This document shows, one piece after another, positions 9,044 to 17,784 of a DNA stretch of 64,000 nt. Origin of the DNA: Myxococcota bacterium (GTDB taxonomy: Bacteria; Myxococcota_A; UBA796; JAJRTE01); contig JAJRTE010000272.1 of the NCBI GenBank assembly GCA_024278455.1, positions 1-64,000 on the forward strand, given 5' to 3'. Numbering within the stretch: the first letter of the stretch is position 1; every line of letters begins with the position of its first letter. The notes under the pieces were generated by a model. That model was not told where the DNA came from, did not search any database, and saw only the letters and a program-made list of their open reading frames with translations. The translations under genes were made by a program, and so were the position numbers.

Positions 9044-10729
9044 GTGAACAGTACCGGCAAGCTGACGTTCCTGGCGAAGTCGACCGTACCGATCCTCGTT
9101 CTCCTTGTCATCCTCCTCCAGGGCACGTCGGCGAGCGGCGGCGGCTCGGCGGATCAAGGCCGGCCAGGCTCGACGCCCGGCAGATTGATCGACGCCCATC
9201 TCGCGCTCCAGGCCCAGGATGTGCCCAGGGCCCGCTCGATCGCGGCAACCTTCTCGGAACGGGAACGGCGCAACCCGGAAGTGCGGTACTTCCTCGGACG
9301 GCTCGCCTTCTACGACGGGAGGTACGACCAGGCCATCGAACACTTCTCCGGCTTGACTTTCGTCGGCGAGGACGGCAAACAGGACACCTTCCCCGAGTAC
9401 GTGCAACGGGTCGCAAACGCCACTCGGGGCATGGTGTCGGTCGAAAGCGAGCACTTCAGGGTCTACTTCGACCCCGAATCCCTGGACCGTATCCTCACCG
9501 GCTACGCCCTCGAGACCCTCGAGAAAGCCTACCTCGCCATCGGCGCCGAACTGGGCCACTATCCGCCAGACCAGGTCCGCGTCGAGATCTTCCCCACTAG
9601 CGAGAGGTTCATCCAGGCCAGCGGCCTGACCGCCACCGAGATCGAGACGACAGGGACAGTGGCGCTCTGTATCTACAACAGGATCATGATCACCACGCCT
9701 CGAGCCCTTGCCCTGGGGTTCCGTTGGATGGACACCCTGAGCCACGAGTATGTCCACCTGGTCGTGGCGCAACGTAGCCGCAACACCGTGCCGGTCTGGC
9801 TCCAGGAGGGGCTGGCCAAGTTCTTCGAGGTCCGGTGGCGCGGAGGCCGGGGGGCGGACATGACCCGAACGTCCGAAAGCCTCCTCGCCGAGGCCTTGAA
9901 AGACGACCGGCTCGTCCCGTTCGACAGGATGAGTCCATCCCTGGCCAAGCTCCCCAGCGCCGAGGAGGCACAACTGGCCTTCGCGGAGGTCCAGACGGTC
10001 ATCGAGTACCTCGTCCAGCAGAGGGGCCTCGAGGCGGTGCAGCGCCTCATGGACGAGATGGCGGAAGGGAAATCGGACCGGCGGGTGATCGAGGACATCC
10101 TGGGCGTCCCGTTTCCCCAGTTCGAAGTGGACTGGAAGAACTTCGTGGCAAGAAAGCGGCTCCGCCACGTCCCGCGGCTCGCCGTGCTGCCCACCATCCT
10201 GGAGCCACAGGAGGTGCCGGATGGGCAGGGCCTGGAACAAGAGAAGGTCGCCGACCCGTTCATGGCCAGGAATCGGGCCTTGCGCGAATATGCCCGGCTC
10301 GGAGACCTCTTGCGCGAACGCGGACGCTTCAAGGCCGCCCTCATCGAGTACCGGAAAGCTCGAGAAAGCACCGGCGTGGAGTCCCCCGCGCTCTCGGTGA
10401 AGATCGCCCTCACCCATCTCATGGGCGATCAGCCCCAGGAGGCCGTGAACGCCCTCGAGGAGGCCGTGACCCTCTATCCGTCGTTCGCCCCGGCATACAC
10501 CACCCTGGCGGCGGCCCTCATTCGGCTCGGCGACCCCGGCGGAGCCATCGACGCCCTCAACGGTGCCAACGCCATCAATCCCTTCGACCCCGGCATTCAC
10601 GAAACCCTCGCCGCTCTCTACCAGACCGGGGGCGACAAGGACGCGGCCGAACGCGAGGCCCGCGTGGCCATGGTACTCAAGGCCGGGTATGTCGCAGGGG
10701 TACGGAAGGGTGTGCACGGCCCACCGTGA
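9044..10729 (+). CDS. Membrane-anchored MA-type zinc metallopeptidase with TPR repeats
   Basis: A 561-residue protein. The reading frame is open further upstream, but GTG 9044 is chosen because it has GGGAGAC eight bases ahead and begins a clean signal anchor (STVPILVLLVILLQ). TPR-like helices come first. A peptidase-MA-like domain follows with the zinc motif H234-E-Y-V-H238 (SHEYVHL) and, about 20 residues on, WLQEGLAKFFE, which supplies the expected third ligand Glu. The C-terminal third (from about 430) is another TPR array with ALxxA-type repeats. It likely acts in the periplasm or at the inner membrane on envelope proteins (inference). It follows the DUF4175-like gene on the same strand, suggesting a shared operon. 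All zinc ligands are present, so it should be active. Confidence 0.85.
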   Translation: MNSTGKLTFLAKSTVPILVLLVILLQGTSASGGGSADQGRPGSTPGRLIDAHLALQAQDVPRARSIAATFSERERRNPEVRYFLGRLAFYDGRYDQAIEHFSGLTFVGEDGKQDTFPEYVQRVANATRGMVSVESEHFRVYFDPESLDRILTGYALETLEKAYLAIGAELGHYPPDQVRVEIFPTSERFIQASGLTATEIETTGTVALCIYNRIMITTPRALALGFRWMDTLSHEYVHLVVAQRSRNTVPVWLQEGLAKFFEVRWRGGRGADMTRTSESLLAEALKDDRLVPFDRMSPSLAKLPSAEEAQLAFAEVQTVIEYLVQQRGLEAVQRLMDEMAEGKSDRRVIEDILGVPFPQFEVDWKNFVARKRLRHVPRLAVLPTILEPQEVPDGQGLEQEKVADPFMARNRALREYARLGDLLRERGRFKAALIEYRKARESTGVESPALSVKIALTHLMGDQPQEAVNALEEAVTLYPSFAPAYTTLAAALIRLGDPGGAIDALNGANAINPFDPGIHETLAALYQTGGDKDAAEREARVAMVLKAGYVAGVRKGVHGPP

Positions 10730-10821
10730 CGAATTCTCATGGCCACGTCCAGCGCGCGTGACTCCTGTGTTCGCCCAGCGAAGCCTCTTCAGGGTGGATC
10801 CCGCCGGTGAACCCAAATTAG

Positions 10822-10850
10822 GATACCATTATCCGATTTTGTGTGGTATC
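10822..10850. promoter_or_regulatory. Inverted repeat upstream of the porin gene
   Basis: GATACCA (10822-10828) is mirrored exactly by TGGTATC (10844-10850) with a 15-base spacer, in an AT-rich patch about 90 bases before the porin start. The left arm also lies inside a smaller GGAT/ATCC repeat. The arrangement suits a regulator site or a transcript hairpin. No known operator consensus is recognised. Confidence 0.3.
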
Positions 10851-10940
10851 TTTCGGAACATCCCAAGGTCGAAACGCCACTTCGCAATGGGCATGGATGA
10901 CTCGAGCCCGCAAAGAAAACGGAAAGGAGGAGACGCAACG

Positions 10941-12464
10941 ATGCACGTTCTGGAGAAAGAACTCTACCCTGTCGTACCAGGCAAGAAATCGCATAACGGC
11001 CGTGGCACGGTCGGACGCTGCGCGCACCGGGCGTGCCGCCGGCTGTCGGGGCTACCGCCGTTGCGGCTTCTGGCCGCGTTGTTGTTCGCATGGTGTGTCG
11101 CGGGTAGCGCGGCTTTGGCGGAGCCGGTGGGTGCGGTGCCGGCAGGAGGCGGCGTTGCACCGGTGCCGGCCGGGGCAGCGGTCCGGCCGGGTGCGCGAGA
11201 TACGCGGCAACCGATGTTCGGAACCCGGGACGGGGTGTGGGGGCGCGTGGTCATGTCCTACCGCTTGCGACCGGAGTTTCGCACCAACGCGGACCTGGAC
11301 GCCGGGACGGACGATGCTTCGCTCATCGGGTATCAGCGAGCACGGGTCGGGGTCGCCATGCACTACGCGAACTGGTTTCAAGGGTTCGTGCAGTTCCAGG
11401 ATGCCAGGGCGATGGGGGAGGGAAACGCCACCAACGCCTACTTGGCCAACTCGGAACTCCACCAGGCATGGGTGCGGTTCTCCGGTCCCGGCGGGTCGGC
11501 CGTGACCCTGGGCAAGCAGCAACTGGTGTATGGCAATCAGCGCCTGATAGGGCACCTCGAGTGGGCCAACAAGCCGAGGACTTATGACGCGGCGAAGGTC
11601 AGGTGGCAGCGAGCACGCGGCTGGGTAGACCTGTTCGGTGCGGTGTTCACGCCGGACGGCAAGGGGAACATCCTCGATGGAACGGTCCTGTCGGGGGCCT
11701 ATCACCACCTGTCCCTGGCCGGCGGGGACGTCGTCTGGGAGCAATATCTCCTCGGGTTGAGCGACGCCGAAGGCGCTTTGCCGCCAGGTCAGACGTATGA
11801 CACGCTCGAGGGAGATCCGCCTGTGTTCCAGCGTCGCATCGGAACGTTGGGGACCCGTTTTCTCCTGAAGCGCAACGGATTCAAGACCGAATTCGAAGGA
11901 GGGTTCCAGGGAGGTACGGCGGATGTCGCCGCGGGTGTGGCCCATCGTGCCTGGTACGCCCACCTGGACCTGGGGTATACCACGGGAGCCAGGTGGAAGC
12001 CCTCGGTGCGCGCGGAAGTCAACTATGGTTCCGGGGATGACGCGTCGACGAGCAATGTGGTGGAGCGATTCAATAATCTGTTCCCAACGAACCACATGCA
12101 CTATGGCTACATGGACCTCCAGAACCTCTCGAACAACACGAGTGCATCCATCGGGTTCGGGGTGGCGCCGCGAAAGCGCCTGATTTTCCAGGTCGATTAC
12201 TGGCTGCACGGAAGAGCGACCATCGATGACGGCTGGTACAACGCGGGCGGCGGCCTCCTGGCCGACGCGGACCCTGATTCAACGGCTGCGGAGCAGGAAT
12301 CGAAGCTCATCGGCCACGAGGTCGATGTGACCGTCAAGGTCCCGGTGCGTCCGAACGTGAAGCTAGTGTGGGGCGGCAGCGTGTTCCAGCCGGCGGGCTT
12401 CGGCACGACTCGGGGATCGGATGCCCAGTTCTGGAGCTACACCATGCTGCTGGCGAAGTTCTGA
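10941..12464 (+). CDS. Outer-membrane porin, alginate-export (Alginate_exp) type
   Basis: A 507-residue beta-barrel protein. ATG 10941 is supported by AAAGGAGGAGA upstream. An unusually long basic N-terminal region precedes a hydrophobic segment (LRLLAALLFAWCVAGSAALA) that should serve as the signal peptide. From residue about 95 the sequence follows the Alginate_exp barrel pattern, with alternating strands such as SLIGYQRARVG, WFQGFVQFQDAR, TLGKQQLVYGNQRLIG and YDAAKVRWQR. It ends in Phe within YTMLLAKF, the usual outer-membrane barrel signature. In many bacteria this family sits beside denitrification or cytochrome genes and forms small-molecule channels, not alginate channels. Here it converges with an octaheme cytochrome gene only 8 bases away, so a solute channel serving that enzyme is possible (inference). 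Confidence 0.82.
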   Translation: MHVLEKELYPVVPGKKSHNGRGTVGRCAHRACRRLSGLPPLRLLAALLFAWCVAGSAALAEPVGAVPAGGGVAPVPAGAAVRPGARDTRQPMFGTRDGVWGRVVMSYRLRPEFRTNADLDAGTDDASLIGYQRARVGVAMHYANWFQGFVQFQDARAMGEGNATNAYLANSELHQAWVRFSGPGGSAVTLGKQQLVYGNQRLIGHLEWANKPRTYDAAKVRWQRARGWVDLFGAVFTPDGKGNILDGTVLSGAYHHLSLAGGDVVWEQYLLGLSDAEGALPPGQTYDTLEGDPPVFQRRIGTLGTRFLLKRNGFKTEFEGGFQGGTADVAAGVAHRAWYAHLDLGYTTGARWKPSVRAEVNYGSGDDASTSNVVERFNNLFPTNHMHYGYMDLQNLSNNTSASIGFGVAPRKRLIFQVDYWLHGRATIDDGWYNAGGGLLADADPDSTAAEQESKLIGHEVDVTVKVPVRPNVKLVWGGSVFQPAGFGTTRGSDAQFWSYTMLLAKF

Positions 12465-12472
12465 GAACCGGC

Positions 12473-13816
12473 TCACTTCTCGGCACCTTCTTCGTACAGT
12501 CCCTGGTAGACCTTTTGCAACTCGCCGGAGCGAATGCTGGACTTCAGCTCGCCCGTCTCCTCGTTGACCCAGGCATGCATGGGGTCGTTCTCGAGGAGTG
12601 CGTCGATGTAGGCATCGACGTCGGGATCGTGGAACTTCCTGGCTTCGGGGAGGAACTTGAAATAGAAGTGCTGGGCGACTTCGTAGATGCCGTGCCACCA
12701 GGTGTAGTCCGGCCCCATCATGGCGGCGCCGTGACGCGCCCGGCGGCCTTCGTGGTGCCACAGCTCCCAGTAGGTCCACTCGATCTTGTTCGAAAACGCC
12801 GCAGGCCGCTCGAGCAGTCCCTTCTTGCGGATCATCTTCATGATGTCCGTGGCCGGTCGAGCATACTTGTCGTTGTAGAGCTTCACGACGGCGTCGAACT
12901 GGTAGTAGAAGCCCTCGTAGAAGGTCGTTCCGTGGCAAGCGGAGCACACCTGTTCCATGTTCTGGCGGCGATTCTCCCAGTTGGGCTTCTTCTTGGAGAT
13001 CGGGGGGCGCAACGTCCAGCTTATCCTCGACCCCACGTCGTGGGAGACAGGTAGTCCGGGCGCCGCCGACATGTGGCACGTGGCGCAGGTGGGCGCTGCC
13101 GAGTAGTCCTTGCCGACCACCCAACGGTCCGCTTCGAGGTTCATCTTGCCGGTGTTGGTGTAGTAGACGTTGCCGTGCTTGGACTCCTCGTACACCTCTT
13201 TCTGGGGGTGGTCGGGGCCCAGGTGGCACTTGGAGCACGCCTCGGGCTGCCGGGCCTGCGCCTTGCTGAATCCGTGCCGCGTGTGGCAGGCGTTGCACGC
13301 ACCCTTGGAACCGTCGGGATTGATACGGCCAATGCCCGAGTTCGGCCAGCTCTTCGACGAAAGCTTGTTGGCGGAATCGGGATCGATCTCGACCTTGGTG
13401 CCATGGCAGTTCTCACACCCGGCAATTGCGACCGGCTCACCACCCGCGACGTGGGCCAGGTAGGCATCTTTCGACTCGAGGATCTCACCCGCCGTCGCAT
13501 GGTAGGAACTGCCCACCTCCTCCGCCTGCTGCTCGTGGCATTCCCCGCAGTCCTTGGGCGTGACCAGCGTGGCAATGAGAAATCCTTCATGCTCGAAGGC
13601 GTCGGGGTCCTTCTTTTCGGCACCGTGGCAGTCGATGCAACTCACGCCTTCCGACGCGTGACGACTCGCCTTCCACTGCTCGTAGATACCTGGTGACTTT
13701 TCCTTGTGACAGGTCATGCAATCCGCCTCGCTCGGCTTCGCAGCCTGCACGGCCGCTCCGGCCGCGACGAGGAGGAACACGGTTGCCACTCCGGCCAGCG
13801 TGTACACTTTTTTCAT
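12473..13816 (-). CDS. Octaheme cytochrome c, hydroxylamine oxidoreductase family
   Basis: A 447-residue periplasmic multiheme protein. The N-terminal signal peptide (KVYTLAGVATVFLLVAAGAA) begins at an ATG with CTGGAG seven bases ahead. Eight CxxCH sites are visible, near residues 33, 60, 90, 134, 174, 194, 244 and 291, exactly the number of the HAO family. The later segment YWELWHHEGRRARHGAAMMG, then DYTWWHG, matches the conserved helical end of HAO-like enzymes. HAO oxidises hydroxylamine, whereas lone HAO relatives of epsilonproteobacterial type reduce nitrite or hydroxylamine. With no cytochrome c554/cm552 partner gene here, a reductive or detoxifying role is more likely (inference). Whether the cross-linking tyrosine of true HAO is present cannot be decided by eye. 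It stands alone, opposite the porin. Confidence 0.88.
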   Translation of the reverse strand: MKKVYTLAGVATVFLLVAAGAAVQAAKPSEADCMTCHKEKSPGIYEQWKASRHASEGVSCIDCHGAEKKDPDAFEHEGFLIATLVTPKDCGECHEQQAEEVGSSYHATAGEILESKDAYLAHVAGGEPVAIAGCENCHGTKVEIDPDSANKLSSKSWPNSGIGRINPDGSKGACNACHTRHGFSKAQARQPEACSKCHLGPDHPQKEVYEESKHGNVYYTNTGKMNLEADRWVVGKDYSAAPTCATCHMSAAPGLPVSHDVGSRISWTLRPPISKKKPNWENRRQNMEQVCSACHGTTFYEGFYYQFDAVVKLYNDKYARPATDIMKMIRKKGLLERPAAFSNKIEWTYWELWHHEGRRARHGAAMMGPDYTWWHGIYEVAQHFYFKFLPEARKFHDPDVDAYIDALLENDPMHAWVNEETGELKSSIRSGELQKVYQGLYEEGAEK

Positions 13817-13863
13817 GGTTGTCTCCAGAAGATCGATGATGGTTTACGACCCAACCCTGCCCG

Positions 13864-13892
13864 AGAATAGCACCAATGGATCCCGTTAGCAA
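13864..13892 (-). promoter_or_regulatory. Candidate sigma-70 promoter of the octaheme cytochrome gene
   Basis: Reading the minus strand, TTGCTA (13892-13887) and TATTCT (13869-13864) are separated by exactly 17 bases. Each hexamer matches four of six consensus positions. Transcription would start about 40 bases before the ATG at 13816. Confidence 0.4.
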
Positions 13893-14118
13893 CCGATTTG
13901 AACCAAAAGCGGATACCGAACTCTGATTTGACGCCGGGCAAGAAAACAACGCGCGCTCGGCACCCGTCGCCAGCCAGCAACGAGGGGGAGGCCAGGATGT
14001 TCGATGGGGTACGACACATCCAATGCCTTTCTCTTGGCCGACGCCCAGGCCTGTTCGTGCTATGCTGGATCGCGGCTGCGGGGCGTTCGCAAAGATGCGC
14101 GGAGCGGAGTGGCGCAAC

Positions 14119-15156
14119 GTGAAACCGAGGGACATGGTTCGGAACCTGGTGATGGGACTGGTCGCCGCAGGGCTCTTCCTGTGCCTGCTGAACCTCCTGG
14201 CCGCCGGTTGGGAATGGCTCCAGTACGGCACCCTGCGACGCGACGGGCGACCGGTGGGATTGTACGTGGAGGACGCACGGCATCGTCTGCACCTGCGTCC
14301 CGGTGCACGACTCCACGGGCTCCTGCACAAGATCGATATCAACTCGATGGGGTTTCGTGGTCCGGAAATCATGGTGCCCAAGCCGGCGGGCACGTTTCGC
14401 GTCTGGTGCGTCGGTGGATCGACCACGTTCGACATCTTTGCGTCGTCGAACGAGACGACGTGGCCGGCCCGGTTGCAGGCGTTGCTCCGGGAGCGTGCCG
14501 GGACCGGCCGGGTCGAGGTCATCAACGCCGGTATCCCGGGGGAGAACCTCGAGGGCAGCTTGGAGGACTTCGAGACCTTTTTCCCATCGGTTCGACCCGA
14601 CGTTTTGGTGGTGTATCACGGGCCGAACGACATTCAGAAAGGGCTCGATGCCGTGTTCGGGCCTCCGCCGGGACCTTCCGGGCCGCCCCTGCTGCCCGAC
14701 ATCGCGCTCGTTCGCCTCATCTCCCGGGACGTCGCCCCGCTCTCCTTGGTACAGGCCCAAGACCGGTGGGTGAACGAGGACGTCGTCGATTTCCTCCGGA
14801 GAGAGTTCACCCGCCTGATCGACGCGGCGGAATCTCGAGGCGTCTCCGTGCTGCTCGTGACGCATGCGTTCCGGGCTCGAGACGACGCGCGCGGCGATGC
14901 GGCGCGCAAGCAGGTGGGGGAGAGCGCTGCCCTCTATCTCATGACCCCCGAGCGCGTCATCGACGGGATCAAGGCACTCAACCGGCTGGTCGTCGAACTC
15001 GCCGGCGAGCGCCGCCTGGCCCTTGCCGACGTGCGCAGCGCCGTGCCTCCTGACGGACGTTACTGGGGAGACGCCCTTCACTTCTCGGACGCCGGTTCCG
15101 AGCTGGCAGCTCGAGAAATCGCCCGCAGCCTCGAGCGTCACGGCCTGCTCCCCTGA
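14119..15156 (+). CDS. Membrane-anchored SGNH/GDSL hydrolase
   Basis: About 345 residues. GTG 14119 is chosen because GGAGCGGAG lies nine bases upstream; ATG 14134 is the alternative and changes little. One N-terminal membrane segment (NLVMGLVAAGLFLCLLNLLAA) anchors an extracytoplasmic SGNH hydrolase. Block I has VWCVGGSTTFD with the nucleophile Ser, block II has the Gly in NAGIPGEN, block III is YHGPND with the oxyanion Asn, and block V is DALHFSDAGSELAA with the catalytic Asp and His. Such proteins de-acylate or acylate surface glycans, lipids or cell-wall components. An MBOAT acyltransferase occurs far away at 38.5 kb, and a joint role is possible but not shown by position. It converges with the PlsC gene. 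Confidence 0.82.
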   Translation: MKPRDMVRNLVMGLVAAGLFLCLLNLLAAGWEWLQYGTLRRDGRPVGLYVEDARHRLHLRPGARLHGLLHKIDINSMGFRGPEIMVPKPAGTFRVWCVGGSTTFDIFASSNETTWPARLQALLRERAGTGRVEVINAGIPGENLEGSLEDFETFFPSVRPDVLVVYHGPNDIQKGLDAVFGPPPGPSGPPLLPDIALVRLISRDVAPLSLVQAQDRWVNEDVVDFLRREFTRLIDAAESRGVSVLLVTHAFRARDDARGDAARKQVGESAALYLMTPERVIDGIKALNRLVVELAGERRLALADVRSAVPPDGRYWGDALHFSDAGSELAAREIARSLERHGLLP

Positions 15157-15229
15157 TTTCCGGGTCGGCCCCGTTGCACGCGGAACCGCAAAGGCCGCGG
15201 CGCGGAGTCGTATCACCGCACCGGCAAGG

Positions 15230-15970
15230 TCAGCGGCGGCTCTCTTCGGCCATCGCTTCCAACTCCGCGGCAATCCGGGCGCGGACGTGCTCCCGCAACG
15301 CGGCCACATCCCCCTCGAAATCGGCCGGGGAAACCGGCTCGAGCACTCTCAGCAGGCAGTCGGAGCGCATCCCCAGCAAGAACCCGTGCTTGGGGAGCAT
15401 CCGGGCAGTCCCGGTCAACGCGATCGGGATCACCGGGCACCCATTTTCCATGGCGAGGGCAAATGCGCCATCCTTGAACGGGAGCAGGCGCCCGTCTTTC
15501 GACCGGGTGCCCTCCGGGAACATCATGATGGCCACTCCCCGGCGAAGCCAGTACCGGCAGGTGTCCAGCATCTGGCGCACGCTCTCCCGGTCTCCCCGAA
15601 CAAGGCGGATGTGCCGGTTGAGGACCATGTTCCAGCCGATGACCGGCACTTTGAACACGCTGGCCTTGGACACCCACTTGAATGGGCGGTACAGCCCGTA
15701 GACGCAGAGAATATCGGCCATGGACTGATGATTCGAGACCAGGACCGCCGCTCCTCGCCATGGCACCGTCCCCCGTCCTTCGACTCGCAGTCTCCACAAG
15801 GGGTTCGCGATGAAATAGAGCTGGGCCCAGAAGCACGAAAAAAGGTGCAGTAGGAGACCGTTGCGGTCGAAGGGCCATGTCACGAGCCATATCACGAGAG
15901 CGAACGAGAAACAAACAAGTGATGAAACCACCAAGAACAGCCAAAGCGATATCGAATAGAGTTGTCGCAT
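15230..15970 (-). CDS. plsC: 1-acyl-sn-glycerol-3-phosphate acyltransferase (PlsC family)
   Basis: A 246-residue membrane acyltransferase that would make phosphatidate, or acylate a related lysolipid, from acyl-CoA or acyl-ACP. The frame also has a GTG start 13 codons earlier (16009), but neither start has a clear ribosome site. ATG 15970 gives the usual short lead into the first membrane segment (ISLWLFLVVSSLVCF). The acyltransferase boxes are present: NHQSMAD with the catalytic H81 and D86, and FPEGTRS at about 151-157, which binds the glycerol phosphate. A second hydrophobic stretch flanks box one. This may be the general phospholipid enzyme or one of several paralogues. It is not in an operon. 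Confidence 0.88.
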   Translation of the reverse strand: MRQLYSISLWLFLVVSSLVCFSFALVIWLVTWPFDRNGLLLHLFSCFWAQLYFIANPLWRLRVEGRGTVPWRGAAVLVSNHQSMADILCVYGLYRPFKWVSKASVFKVPVIGWNMVLNRHIRLVRGDRESVRQMLDTCRYWLRRGVAIMMFPEGTRSKDGRLLPFKDGAFALAMENGCPVIPIALTGTARMLPKHGFLLGMRSDCLLRVLEPVSPADFEGDVAALREHVRARIAAELEAMAEESRR

Positions 15971-16382
15971 GCCTGTAGGGAGCCTCCGGATTGCGTCCAC
16001 GTGGTTCACGTCAAAATTAGTGAATCACGGCGGTGACATCAACACCAATCATCCGGCCGGCCGCGTCTACGACGCCGGCGAAGGGTCCTTCCAACTCCCC
16101 TGGTAGTGGGCGCGTCATGGTGTCGGTGATCGCGTCACACTTTGTGCGTGCAGGACTCTCCTTGACGTGACACCTCTCCGAACGCCGACGTTGGGAGTGC
16201 GTTTCTTCCGATATGCGTGTAGTCGAGAAGGCCGCTGGGGGCGAAATGGTACACCGCGCAACAGGTTCCCACTAGCGCATCCTGCAATTCTGCCGTACAT
16301 TTATTGTAACGTCGACAGCGCAGTGTCGAAGCTGCGCCGCTGCCACTGACCGGCATCGAAACAGAACTGGAGGAGCATCGCG
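15971..16382. other. Intergenic region between divergent genes
   Basis: No coding potential is seen. It separates the PlsC gene (leftward) from the arylsulfotransferase-like gene (rightward) and should hold both promoters. The AT-richer section around 16290-16315 is the best candidate for the rightward promoter, but no clear -35/-10 pair stands out. Confidence 0.4.
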
Positions 16383-17687
16383 ATGCACAGAGCCTGGAAG
16401 TCCGCGATCCTGATCCTGGGTACAGCCTTCTTGATCAGCGCCGACGACTGTCAGAGTGGGGTGACGGTCTACGAGGAGGGGGCCATGGACGGGTACACCC
16501 TGCTGAGCGACTACCTCGGCCAGGAGGCCGTTCTCATCGACATGGAAGGGAACGTGATCCGTGACTGGCCGGTGGTGGTGTTTCCGGCCAAGATGTTGCC
16601 CGGCGGCTACATCGTCGCAGGTGGGGACAGCTTCAACCCCTACTCCCCCTGGATCAACCCGGACATCATTGAACTCGTCCAGTACGACTGGGACGGCCAG
16701 GTCGTCGGTTCGTTCTCCAACTGGGACGACCAGGGAACCGGAACGATGATGGCCCGGTTCCACCACGACTTCGAACGTGAGGGCAGCCCCGTCGGCTACT
16801 ACAGCCCGGGCAAGGCCCCCTTCGTCCGTGGCAAGACGATGGTCCTCGCCCACAAGGATGACCTGGTGCCGGAAATCACCGATTATCCCATCCAGGACGA
16901 CGTCCTCTACGAGATCGATTCCGACGGCAACTTGACCGGGTGGGAGTGGCACGCCTCGGATCATATCGATGAATTCGGCCTCGACCAAGAGGCAAGGGAC
17001 GCCCTCCGCGTCGATTGCAACTACGAACCCAACAGCGGCTTGTGCGACTACCTCCACACCAATTCCGCCTCCTACCTCGGCGAAAACAAATGGTACGACG
17101 CGGGGGATGACCGCTTCCGCCCGGACAACATCATTCTCGACTCTCGCAACGCCAATTTTATCGTCATCATTTCCGGGGAAACCGGCGAGGTGGTATGGCG
17201 TGTCGGGCCCGACTACGGCCCGGGCACGCCCGAGCATGACCTCGGCCAGATGCAGGGGCAGCACAACGCCCACATGATTCCCCAAGGCCTGCCCGGCGAG
17301 GGCAACATCCTCGTGTTCGACAACGGCGCCGAGTCGGGCTATGGCGGCCCGAACAACTACCCCCTCTACGAGGAGCGCGGATGGTCTCGAGTCGTCGAGT
17401 TCGACCCCACTACCCTCGAGTTGGTCTGGGAGTATGGCACCCAACCGGGCGACGTCGAGTTCTATAGCCAGTACATCAGCAACGCGCAGCGCCTTCCCAA
17501 CGGCAATACCTTGATCGCCATCGGGATGGACACTCGAGTCATCGAGGTGACGCCCGACCACGAACTCGTCTGGGACTACCGCTATCCACGCGACTCCTGG
17601 TTCTATCGCGCCTACCGTATCCCGCCCGAATGGCTCCCCGAAGACGCCAACCCCGCTGGATACCGCACCTGGTCCGACGACGACTAG
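16383..17687 (+). CDS. Secreted arylsulfotransferase (ASST)-like propeller protein
   Basis: A 434-residue exported protein. ATG 16383 has GGAGGAG upstream and a short signal peptide (SAILILGTAFLISA). The rest has repeated beta-propeller blades of the arylsulfotransferase family: GEVVWRVG, QHNAHMIPQ, NILVFDNGAES, SRVVEFDPTTLELVWEYG, NAQRLPNGNTLIA and HELVWDYRYP. The QGQHNAHMI segment carries histidines where the family has its active-site residues. ASST moves sulfate between phenols without PAPS, but many relatives are uncharacterised propellers, so the substrate is unknown. The sequence is acidic, with many Asp/Glu and few Lys, as expected for an extracellular protein. It is apparently monocistronic and converges with the MFS gene. 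Confidence 0.72.
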   Translation: MHRAWKSAILILGTAFLISADDCQSGVTVYEEGAMDGYTLLSDYLGQEAVLIDMEGNVIRDWPVVVFPAKMLPGGYIVAGGDSFNPYSPWINPDIIELVQYDWDGQVVGSFSNWDDQGTGTMMARFHHDFEREGSPVGYYSPGKAPFVRGKTMVLAHKDDLVPEITDYPIQDDVLYEIDSDGNLTGWEWHASDHIDEFGLDQEARDALRVDCNYEPNSGLCDYLHTNSASYLGENKWYDAGDDRFRPDNIILDSRNANFIVIISGETGEVVWRVGPDYGPGTPEHDLGQMQGQHNAHMIPQGLPGEGNILVFDNGAESGYGGPNNYPLYEERGWSRVVEFDPTTLELVWEYGTQPGDVEFYSQYISNAQRLPNGNTLIAIGMDTRVIEVTPDHELVWDYRYPRDSWFYRAYRIPPEWLPEDANPAGYRTWSDDD

Positions 17688-17784
17688 GCGCGCGGGAGAC
17701 GCCGACTTCCTTCACGACCACTGTGGGTGGATGGGGTAACAGGCGCGCACGCAGGTTCACCCGGCCGCCACCGTGTCCGTGCGC

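Noticed and set aside
5551-9126. Very long open frame on the minus strand opposite the DUF4175-like gene
   Set aside because: It mirrors a real GC-rich gene, its translation is rich in Gln/Arg/His/Leu without domains, and it has no ribosome site. The opposite strand has clear membrane segments, coiled coil and good initiation.
8900-10816. Long minus-strand frame opposite the gluzincin/TPR gene
   Set aside because: It is an antisense shadow in GC-rich DNA. The plus strand carries HEYVH and TPR repeats.
10941-12464. Alginate secretion function for the porin
   Set aside because: No alginate polymerase or modification genes are near it, and the barrel family has many non-alginate members.
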